Assembly: GCA_026686845.1 (NCBI GenBank)
Contig: JAIVEN010000011.1
Coordinates: forward strand, 25,096,501 to 25,160,500
Source of the DNA: Adenanthera pavonina
Lineage: Eukaryota > Streptophyta > Magnoliopsida > Fabales > Fabaceae
Direction: 5' to 3'
DNA length: 64,000 nucleotides
The translations under genes were made by a program, and so were the position numbers. A model generated the notes under the pieces. The model was not told the origin of the DNA and did not search any database. It saw only the letters and a list, made by a program, of their open reading frames with translations. The first letter of the stretch is position 1. Each line of letters opens with the position of its first letter. This document shows positions 24,801-36,800 of this stretch, in pieces.

Positions 24801-27800
24801 GACAGCTGGTGGAGTCATTAGAACTCCACTTCACTAGCTTATAAATGGATATTATGTAAATTTTGGCGACAGCCAAGTAATTGAGCTCTACTTCTTTTTT
24901 TTTTTTTGAATAGTTTTCTGGTTATCATTTCTGAATTCATTACCTTTTGTTAATGATGGATTTCTAGAAAACTTATGGACTGAAACATGGATCGTCCTTT
25001 TGTTTAATTGTTTCTTCATGTTTGTTGTGGTTAGATATGTAGATATGATTGCAAACCCTGAGGTAGCAGATGTATTTCGTAAAAGAGCAAAGGTGGTTCA
25101 TCTCCCTGACTTTTTCATCTTAATTCAACTGTTTGCTATGGTTTGCATCTTATTTTCCCATTAATATCTATGTTAGACAATTAGTAATTTGTTTTAGATG
25201 TAAAAAGCTTATTTTATATGGCTACTTTCTTTCTCTCAGTGTCTCTTGATTGTTCTATAACTGGAAGGCCATGTTAGGAGTTGATGCTGCTATATGGAAG
25301 GGAAGTAGTGAAAGAGAAAAAATTTGGTAAGATCCAAATGAGGAAAAAGAAGTTAAGAATTAAGACAAAAGTGGCCCATAAAATTACCATTTCGTAATTT
25401 AAATTGATAAATAAGTTTTTGACTATACTAATCTGGCGCACTTCCTAATAAAAATATTAAATTTAAGTGCAAGGACAATTTCATTCTAGGATTTCTATAA
25501 CTTAATTTCATTTTTAAAAATGTCAGAGGAATGGAAAAAGAGCACTTTGGTACCCATATACAAGAACAAGGGGGGATATTCAAAATTGTGCTAATTATCA
25601 GGGGATAAAACTCATGAGTCATACCATGAAACCTTGGGAAGGAGTGATTAAACATAGACGAAGAAAAGAGTTTCATATTTCAAAAAACTAATTTGAATTC
25701 ATGTTAGGATGGTTGACAATTGAGGATATTTATTTATTAAGAGGTTTGATTGAAAGATACTAGAGTAAAAAGAGAGACTTGCATATGATTTTCATTGATT
25801 TAGAAAAAGCCTATGATAGAGTATCAAGAGATGTATTGTGGAAAGTAATTTAGAAGAAATGTATTCATGTTGCTTATATTCGAGCTATGAAGGATATGCA
25901 TGAGGGGGCAACAACAAGTGTGAGAACTCAAAGGTAAGACAAAAGACTTTTTTATAAGGATAGGTTTATATCAAGGATCTTCCTTGAGTCCATGCTTGTT
26001 TAATTTGGTTTTAGATGTTCTAACAGAACATATACAGGAGGAAATTCTTAAATGTATGCTTTTCGCAGATAATATTGTCTTAATTGAAGACTTAAGAGAA
26101 GAGGTTAACTCTAAACTTGAGTTATGGAGACATACTTTGAAATCAAAAGGTTTCCGCTTGAGTAGAAGTAAAACGGAATATATGCATTGCAAATTTAACC
26201 AGAGGCCAGTCAGAAATGATTTAGAAGTAAAAATTGAAGAGCAAACCATTCTAGAAGTGTTAAAGTTCAAGTATTTGGGGTCAATTTTACAGAATGATGG
26301 TGAAATTGATGGGGATGTTATGCATAGGATACAAGTTGGGTGGTTAAAGTGGAGAAAAACTTTAAGAGTTATTTGTGACCGTGAGGTACCTATTAAGCAT
26401 AAAGGGAAATTTTATCGAACTGCTATAAGTCCAGCGATATTATATGGTAGTGAATGTTGTGTTCTCAAAGGATAATAAGAGCATAAGATAGGAGTAGCAG
26501 AGATAAAAATGTCGAGATGGATGTGTGGTCGTATAAGAATGGATAAGATACTAAATGACCGTATGTGAGGGAAAATCGGAGTAGCATTTATCGAGGAGAA
26601 AATAGTGGAAAATTGTTCAAAGTGGTTTGGGCATGTGCAAAGAAGAGGACAAGAGGAGCCAGTAAGGAGAGTTGATCAAATGGTTTGGAGCTTTATCAAA
26701 AGGTATAGAGTAAGACCAAGAAGGACACTAAGAATAGTTATAAGGCGTAACCTTTTGATAAATGACTTATCTGAAGAGATGATGTTTGATTGAGCCTATT
26801 GGTGTCGTATAATCTATATAGCTGACCTTACTTAGTGAGATAAGATTAATGTTGTTGTTGTTGATTTCTATAACTTAATTTCTGATGGAATCCTTATCCC
26901 GCTGTCTGAAAATGGAATTGAAATAGCTACCTCTACCTGAGTATGATCTATGCAGGTTGACCAAAAAAAAAAAAGAGTATGATCTATGTAGAAGGCGAGT
27001 ACAATAAGAAGAAGAAATAACAGAAAAGACACAGCCCTAGCTTGCATTTGAGATGCTATTCTCTTAAAAGCACCCAGAGACTTGTTACCCTGCCATTCCC
27101 TCTGGCCCAAACACTATATTCCTCATGATTCCTTACTCTTGTCCTCTCTCCTCTAATGACGAGGGTAGCTATTTTCCCTCTTTGCCCCTTTTGCCGAAGT
27201 TGGACCAGCTAGGCCCATTTCTCTTGTATGTTTTCCCTTATTAAAGTAAGTTTGTATGGACCTAGAGCCATCAATTTTGAAATCAATTAAATAGTTACTG
27301 TTGACATGGTGTTACTTATAAGTAGTAGCCTTCAGGTTTTGAACTAGTTTCATAAATGTAAACTGAAAGGATTGCCTGTTTTGTTGTTTATATTTTGACA
27401 AGAGCTATGTTTGCATATGGTTTTACTCAATACTTTATTCAAATTTTACAACTGAATTACATGACTTCTGCGGCTTATGCTTATAAATAATCATTTGAAT
27501 TGCTGAATCATAAAAGAAGTCAAAAAATTCCTTGGATTATGATGGTTGCCATCCATTATTAATAGCTATGTTCAATATGTTCATTGTTTAAGTGTTATTA
27601 TACCGCATGTAGATTATGTTTTCTTGCATTCATTGTGACTGCCATCAAGAGTAAAGATATTAACGTCAAATTTCTGTTTTAAATACTTTATTTGAAATCA
27701 GATATTAATAATTTGATTTATAAATGGTTATTTCTGTGCTATTAACTTGAAGATCAATTTAAATTTTTTACACCATTTATTTAATGCTTGAGCTAGTAAG

Positions 27801-30800
27801 TTCCATGGATGAATTAATATATCTATTTGCTTTTCAAAAGATTGTATCAGAGATACGGACAACAATGGACTCCTTAGGTTTTGTTGAAGTTGAAACTCCA
27901 GTTTTGCAGGTTTGTTATATCAATGTACTTTCAAGTTAATGAGTTTTTTTTTTTGTCATTTCTTTTTAATTTATCTCTGGATATGTAATTGTTCCTCATA
28001 TAGTGCAAAGAGCACAAGTCTTTCATGTACAGTTGTTCTACACGTCAGCTTGATAGGCACCATATACTTGTTTGATTTTCTTCTTCCTGTTATAATTTAA
28101 CATAATGCTTTTTTCTACGAAATGAACAGTTATTACTTATTAACAGCACGTCATACACTTTTAGTGTCAATGACCCATAATGCTATAGCATATTAGAGAG
28201 CTGCATATAAAAATAATACACACTATTAAAAATGATTGTTGAATGATCTATATTTCTCTATTAGCAAAATGGATTGATGGAACTTAACTTTTACTGATTG
28301 TTTTTACCAATGTCAGTAACTAATGTCTTTCCTATGTAGTGTTTCTGTCAATCTTTTGATTCTTTTATTCTGGTACTTTATTAGTCTTATGTCATATTGG
28401 GTCTAATCCCCTTTTCTTTTGTTTGTGCGCTTGACTGCGTTATTTTAGTTCAGAAATATGCTCTTTCAACATTACTTTTTTAATGCCATCATCTTTGGAA
28501 CATGCTTATGTGTCTGCCCTGTTTTGATTATTTTTATGGTCCAGGGAGCAGCTGGGGGAGCTGAAGCCAGACCCTTTATTACGTACCATAATTCTCTTCA
28601 AAGGGATTTATATCTGAGAATTGCAACTGAACTGCATTTAAAGAGAATGCTGGTGAGACTGAAATATAATTTTTTTGTCCCTTTTGCAAAGTAAATATAC
28701 TGACTGTATAGTGGATCGCAATAGATATGTCATTTGTGAAGTTCTGGTTTTACTTTTCTATGAAGATTTAATACATGGTAAACGTATTTATCTGTATTTA
28801 AACTATAGAACTACATTGAATCCATATCGCACCTCGTTATACTTAACCCTGCCTCTATTTATACTAATTCCCATAGTCCCCTAACTAACTAACATATTAC
28901 TGACTTCCCATGTGACAAGTTTAAACAAAAAGGTGTTTACAGAAAATACTTTTTCCATTGCTAGGGGAAGGCAATGTTAAGGAATCATCTTCTTTACATT
29001 TGATGTGGTGAAGATTCAATGCAACCAGTATGCTTAGAAACAAGATACATTTAGTATTAACAATAAATGTAGTGAAGAAAATAAGATTACTAGTCATGGT
29101 CTTGTTTTTCATGGACATGACAAAATTCTGGGGAACATTTTCAATTATGGCTTTGTCTATCCAAGTTTTAGTTAGAATGTTTTATCTTTCTTTTGAGGAG
29201 AATTGTTTTAATTTTAGATCCAAGAACTTTTGGAAAAAGGCTATTTTAATGGCTGCGTAGAATTGGTTAAAAAAAGGTTGTGTAAAAGAGACTTACTCAG
29301 GGTATGAATTTAAAGTGTTATATACAAAGTTTTCTTTATTAGGCAATTTAACCACTTGAATGTGTTTTTCCATGACAGGTGGGTGGGTTTGAAAAAGTAT
29401 ATGAGATTGGCCGGATATTTAGAAATGAGGGAATTTCTACTCGTCATAATCCTGAATTTACTACTATTGAGGTAAGTTTGAGTATACACCTATGGTGGTG
29501 CACCTTTAGGCGCCAATCCTTTTACTCCTCAGATATGGTAGATTACCTTGAGAATCTTAAATCAATAGGGTTAGGGGTGGCATTGGTATGAGTATGTATA
29601 TTGGTGATAATTGAAAGCATTTCTAATTATATCTCGTTGGCATTCTAATTTGTTAATATTAGTCAAATTTTAGATCTATGAGGCATATTCAGACTATCAA
29701 AGCATGATGAATTTGGCAGAGGAGATTGTCACTCAATGTGCTCTTGCAGTTAATGGGAAGCTTACCACTGATTACCAGGTAGACATTGTTTTATGTCAAT
29801 CTCATAGCATGATGTTTGTTTGCCTATAGAAAATGTCATGTACAAGTTATTTCAAGGCTTTAACTGAAATTAATGGCCCTTCCAAACATCCCCTCTTCGC
29901 ATGTAGTTGCTCAAGGAAGAAAGATAATTTTGAACACCAGATGGTCTTTTCATATATTTCAAGTTATATTACCTAGGTTCTGTCTGTTGGGAATTTCGGT
30001 ACATACGCAGCGGAATAAAATAACTGAATCCCTCCCATGGATCCGTCAATGTTGCTTAAATCGAGATGTAGAGGAGAATTTTACCTTTGATATGTGGCTT
30101 TTCAAGTTCTTCTTGTACCGTCGGACCTTAAGAATTGACGCTTCTGATTAGCTCCCTTTACCGGTATCTACACGAATAGTGAGTCCAATTCTAACGGTGT
30201 TAGCACCACTGTTCACGAATATCCGTACGTTTGAGGGGAGTGAAGACTCTCTTCTTTCTCTATGTGCATCCATATACTTTCTCTCTTTAAATGTGCTGCC
30301 ACTATTGCTCTTTAGGGTGGGAGGAGACTCTTTTTAATTATGTTCTAGTTAACCCTAGTCTCTATTCTTATATAGATAGGGTTTTTGATTTGATTAATTT
30401 AAAAAATGATTATTTAAATTAAATCTTAATTAAATAGATTAGTTTAAATTTAAATCTATTTAATAGATTAAATTTAAACTAACTATTTAATCTAAATCTA
30501 GAATCAAATTTAAATTTAATTTATCACATAAATTAAATTTAAATTATCACATTAGTTTAAATTTAAATATATCACATAGAATTAAATTTAAAACTAATTC
30601 ATTTAAATTAATTAAATGATATATATAATTTGAAATATATTTAATATATTAAATATATAATATACCAAACATATATACATATTTCGAATTTTGTAAATAT
30701 ATATCAAATATATTTATTTATAAAATTCTTCCACCCTAAATTGAACCTTAAATTCATCGAATTAAGACATATTTTAAGTTTAATGAATCTGGATATTTTA

Positions 30801-33800
30801 ACTCGAGTTGGTCCATTCTTGTGTGCGACCCTGCAAGCCCATATGACGTTGGCAGTAGGCCAATGACACTATTGTACCCATAAGTCACAAGTGGCCTCTG
30901 GCAAGATATTGTGACTACTCAAATCATATGAGATCGGTGATCCAATGCAACCTATCATACAACCCAATCACATCTCTTTTGTCACATGATATCTAGGTCA
31001 AGTATGAGGCATGAAAACGTCATCCTTATTTCACTTGACCATCAGTTTCTCGATCTCTGAGCAGAGTGATAGAACAAATGGAAACCCTTTCATTCGAGCA
31101 CGGCCATGCATTTTTCAGTCTCACTCATTGAGGGGTCCAGATATATTTTTCCATTAATTACAGAGACAAATTCCATCTTTACCATTCATCTTCCTCTACA
31201 TGAATTCTACTCTGTCCGATCATAACCGTTATGATTTCTGGATATGACTTTTGATTATGCCAAAACACAGTGTTCCTCATGTAGGAAGCTATGATGATCT
31301 TAGGTCTGAGGACTTGGTGACACGGTTATATAAATAAGATATGCTTATGACCTGATTCATATAATTATCTTATGACAAGTCAATCCAGTGCCTGTTCTTT
31401 AACAGATGCTTATAATTTTGATTTGTATCTTCATACATAATTAACACATAATTATCAATCAAAATCATATTAGCTTTAGTTTACCATTGTTCCAACAAAG
31501 ATGATTCGACTAGGGATGTTTAGGATAAAAATGATTTATCCAAAAATATTATTATTATAAAGAAAAAACATGCAAACAATATAATAATGTAATAAAAGAA
31601 AAAACTCTTTCTTTTTTCATAATGAAGTACAATGTTTATAATACAATGATTGGCCTAGAGCATAATCTTCAACACTATCTTGGTTCAACACTATCTTGGT
31701 ACTGGAACTTAGGTTTTAAGTTTACCTCAAATTAGTGGTTTGTGTTAAGGGTTTCTTTGTATCACTCTTATGGTGATTAGTTAGTTATGATGACATTATA
31801 TTACTTATTCTACAATACTGTTACATTGGTATTTCGTGAGGCATAACATTCTTCAAATACTTCAAGTTTCTTCAGATACAACAAATCTGCTGAAGAGGGT
31901 TTAATGCACCTATGCAGGGGGTGGAAATATGTTTGGAGCGGCCATGGAGAAGGGAGACAATGCACAACCTTGTAAAGGAAACTGCTGGAATTGATTTCAG
32001 TGAGCTGGGAAATGATCTTGATGTTGTGAAGAAAGTTACTTTAAACACGCTTGGCAATACCCTTGATAACAAAGATAAAGCTTCCATTGAAGCATGCCTA
32101 TCACTTGGCCATCTCCTTAATGAGGTTGATTAGCTTCTTTTTTCATAATTTTCGGGGCATTTTTAATTCTTTTTATTTGATATACTTGGTTCTCTTTGCA
32201 ACTGGTTGCTGTTTTCTTTCAAGTTGATTGTTCTTTATTAATATATTCAAGTTCCTTGGGTTTGCTCTTTTGGAAGTTTTTATATTTTCAAATTGACTTA
32301 CATAGACTAAGCAGTTTATTGGTCTTGTTTATTAGGTTTTTGAGATTGTTGTAGAACCAAAACTTATCCAACCTACGTTTGTGCTAGACTACCCAATTGA
32401 AATATCACCGTTGGCTAAGCCCCACAGAAGGTAGTGATATCTTAACCATCTGATAATGTTGTGCTATATGCTATGCATTTCAAGCCAGTTGCTGCCAAAT
32501 ATTACTTCTCTTGACACTCCATTTTAATTTAATGTAGTTATTGGATATTTGTGGTTAATATTAGATAGAGTGTAGAAGCTGCTTTCTTTTTGTGAGGGAA
32601 GTTGTTATGTTCATTTAAATAATGTGGTTTTTGAAATTGTTCAAGGCAGCATGTGTTTTATTCACTGTTGAGAACTGTACTTATAACCATCTACATTTGA
32701 CCAAAATACATTAAATCCTATGATTTTCTCCTAAAGATAAGTAAAGGATTCTATTCCTAATAAATTACATGATATGCAAATAAAATAAAATCTCAACAAC
32801 ATTAAAACAGTTGAGAAAGAATAAATTAGGGTTTTATTGTAATGGACCTAGCAACCTAATAGCCCACTTCCAACACTCCCCTCATGTTGGAGAATAGACG
32901 TTGATTATTCTCAGCTTGCCACTAAGTTCATCAAACTTGATCCTTATAAGCGTTTTAGTCGTAATATTAGCAACTTGATGACCTGAGGAAACATATGATA
33001 GATCAATTATGCCTGAGTCTTTTTCTCCTTTATAAAGTGACAATCAATCTCCACATTTCTTTTCCATTATGATGTGTGGGATATTTTGCAGTCCCAATAG
33101 GAGCCGTATTATCACACCATACTTTGATTTGTGTGGTAATAAGAATTCTGAGTTCCCTTAGAAGCCTCAGGATCCACATCCCTCAGAGATGTGATGTAGA
33201 ATAAGGTTGGGGAAGGGTAGAAGATAGATGAGAAGAGTAGAAAATAAAAAAAGGAGAGGAAATTCACTAAACAATTCTCAATAATATTCAATTAATATAA
33301 AAAGAGATGATCACGATGAGTAGTTTTAGGTCTTATTTATAGAGTCCCAAATCCTAATTTAATTAGCATCCTAAAATAGTTTAAATCTAAATGATAAATA
33401 TTAAACTAAATTATATCCTAAAATATAAGATAAAGATAAATCTAAACAAAATAATTAAATCCTAAAAGATAAAATAAATTCAAAATAAATTAATTCTAAA
33501 TAACCTAATAACTATTTAAAATCCTAATTATTTTATGATAATCTAATTATCCCTTTTGCATTAAGATGCCTAGAGCCAATGCTCTATATTCTGCTTCAAT
33601 TGAACTTCTTGTCACAACTAGTTTTTTTGGCTCCTCTAAGTTGCCAAATCACCACAAACAAATGTGCAGTATCCAATAGTAGATTGCTTGTCAATTACAG
33701 ATCTAGCCCAATCTACATCATTGCAAACCTCTATACTTCCGTTCCCTCCTTTTGAAAATAGTAATCCCTTACCTGGAGTCATCTTTGAATACTTTAGTAT

Positions 33801-36800
33801 CCTATAATCTGCTTCCATATGCTCTTCCTGTGGGTTGTTCATGAATTGGCTTACAACAAAACACAACAGGAAAGCAAATGTCAGGTCAAATGTGAGACAA
33901 ATAGATCAATTTACCTACCAATTTCTGGTATCTCCCCTTCTCCATAGGAGTTCCTCCTTGCTTCATGCCCAATTTATAGTTTATTTCCATAGGTGTATCC
34001 ATAGGTTTAGCACCTATCATCCCTGTTTCTTTTAAGTTGATTAGGTGTATATTTCCTTTGGGAAAAACTAATCCCCCTATTTGTTCTTGCCACCTCTATA
34101 CCAAGGAAATATCGAAGATTTCAAAGATCCTTCACTTCAAATTCTGCTGCTAAGTTCTTTTTCAGTTTCATGATTTCTTCTGCATCATCTACTGTTAGCA
34201 CTATATCATCCATATATACAATCAAAACAATAATACTACCATTACAATGCCTAACAAACTGAGTGTGATCAGTTTGGTGTTGAATGTAGCCATGCCTTTT
34301 TAGTGCTTGAGTAAACCTCTCAAACCTAGCCCTAGGTGATTGCTTTAGCCCGTATATGTTTTGTAGAGCCTACACACCATAGCAGCATTCTGAAATTTTC
34401 AAATGAGATGGTACTTCCATATAGACTTCCTCTTCTACATCTCCATTCAAGAACACATCTTTTACATCTAATTTATGTGAGGACTAGTTCACATTTGCAG
34501 CTAGTGATAATAGAACCTTTATAGTATTAAGAGCAAATGTTTCTTGGTAATACATGCCATGGGTTTGTGTGAATCCATTGGCAACCAACATTGCTGTATA
34601 TCTACTCATGCTCCCAGCAGGATTATACTTAATTGTAAAGACCCATTTACAACCTATAGCAGTCTTCCCATTAGATAACTCACTCAATTTCCAGGTTCTG
34701 TTTTTCTCTAATGCACCCAGTTATTCATCTATAGCTTGCTTCCATTTCAGATCTAAGATAGCTTCTTGAAAACTTTCTGGAATGTTCTCACATGACACAA
34801 TAGACACAAATGATTTCAAGCTAGGAGAGAGTTTCTCATAAGAAACATACCGACAGGGTGCCGAATACAAGACCTTTTCCCCTTCCTCAGGACAATTGGC
34901 TGCTGTAGATCATCAAAACCAGCCTTAGGTACAAATTCTCGGTTTTGCATCGGAGTGGAATTACGATTTTCCTCTTGAACTTGTTGATTAGCACTGCTGT
35001 TTATCCTAAAGTAGGTCTGAATTTTTTTCTTATTAGGTTCTTCCACCTTGTCTTAACTACATGTGAGTTTTCAGTATTGGTCTAGTCATTGGGTAGAATT
35101 TCTGGTATGGGTTCAGGTCTGTACAGAACTGGTTCAGTGAGTTCAGTGGGCATTTGTGGTACAGAATCTGATGTCTCAGGATTGTTTTGGCCATTTTCAG
35201 GTGCAGTAGTAGGAAGAGGTAGTGAAATTTGAGGGCTTTTAACTTCTTGTTCAAATGTAATATTAAGATGATGAGACTCGGAGTCACAAATAAGCTGTTC
35301 TTATTTTCCTATCCCCTGAATGGGTGATTTGGTATAGTATGGCTGATGTTCAAAGAACTTTACATTCATAGTGACATAGAATTTATGGGATTTGGTGTAG
35401 TATGGCTGATGTTCAAAGAACTTTACATTCATAGAGACATAGAATTTATGGGTAGTTGGGGAATAGCATTTATAATCCTTTTGTGTAGGTGAATAAGTCA
35501 AGAATATGCATTTCACTGCCCTAGGTTCCAATTTACCTCCATTATCATTGTGAACAAAGGCTATACACCCAAAGATTCATTTAGTAATGGATGAGATGAG
35601 AGCTGAATTGGGATATGATTCATGAAGCTTCTGAATAAGTGTTTGAAATTTTAGAATCTTTGAAGGCATATAGTTAATAAGGTAGGCTGAAGTAAGAATA
35701 GCATCACCCTAAAAAAGGTTCGGAACATTATTGGTAATCATTAGAGTTCTAGCCACCTCTAAGAGATGTCTGGTTTTTCTTTCGGCAACACCATTCTGCT
35801 AAGGTGTATTGACACGAGGTTTGGTGATGGATACCATGATCATCAAAATAAGTTTTGAACTTTGAGCTTAGGTATTCTCTTGCATTATCGCTTCTAACGA
35901 TTTTTACAAGGGTTTGGAATTGATTTTTTATGAAGGCATGGAATTTTTGAAAAATTTGGAAATATTAGATTTTTCCCTCATTAAGAACACCTATGTTAAT
36001 TGAGTGTGTTCATTTGTAAATGTTACAAACCACCTAGTCAATGAGTGAGTTACAATTTTAGATGGGCCTCAAATATCACTGTGAATTCTGGCGAAAGGAT
36101 GAGTAGGTTTGTGTAATTGAACAGGATAGTTATTTTTGACTTGTTCAGCAAATTGACATATATCACAATGGAAATCAACATCACTTTTATTGATAAAATT
36201 TAGGAACAAGTGCTTTTTGTAACTAAGACTTGGGTGGCCTACCCTATAGTGCCACACCATAATATCATTATTAGACATTGCAGAAAAAACAACAATAAAC
36301 TTGTCTTTATTTTCTAGAGATCCTTCCAAGTGGTAGAGCCCATCCACTCCTTAGCATTCTTAGTCATCCTCCTTGAGGCCAAATCTTGAAAATCATAGCT
36401 AGCATCATGGAAAATAACCAGACATTTTAATTGTTTTACTGATCTTCTCATGGATAATAGGCTATACTTAATTTCTGGTGCGTATAAGACATCTTTCAAA
36501 ACAATTGTTTCATAAATAATCATAGTGCTAATCCCAAGTACTCTATCATATGTCCCATTAGCTACCTTAATAGTTGTATGTACAGAATAGGCCGAAATTC
36601 ACAAAACAATTCCTTAAAACTAGTTATGTGATCTATTTCACTTGAGTCTACTATCCAAATATTTCTGGTTTTCACCATACTATGAACAGTAGCAGTAAGC
36701 GAGGTATTAAAAACTGGATTGACTATTGAACCGGTCAAGACACTGGTTCAATGTTTATTGGTTGAACCGTAATTGAATTGGTATTGAACTAGTGATAATT

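Noticed and set aside
26868..27110. 80-codon - strand frame right after the RTE element
   Set aside because: No domain. It overlaps the target duplication and a poly(A) run; ordinary intron sequence is the simpler reading.
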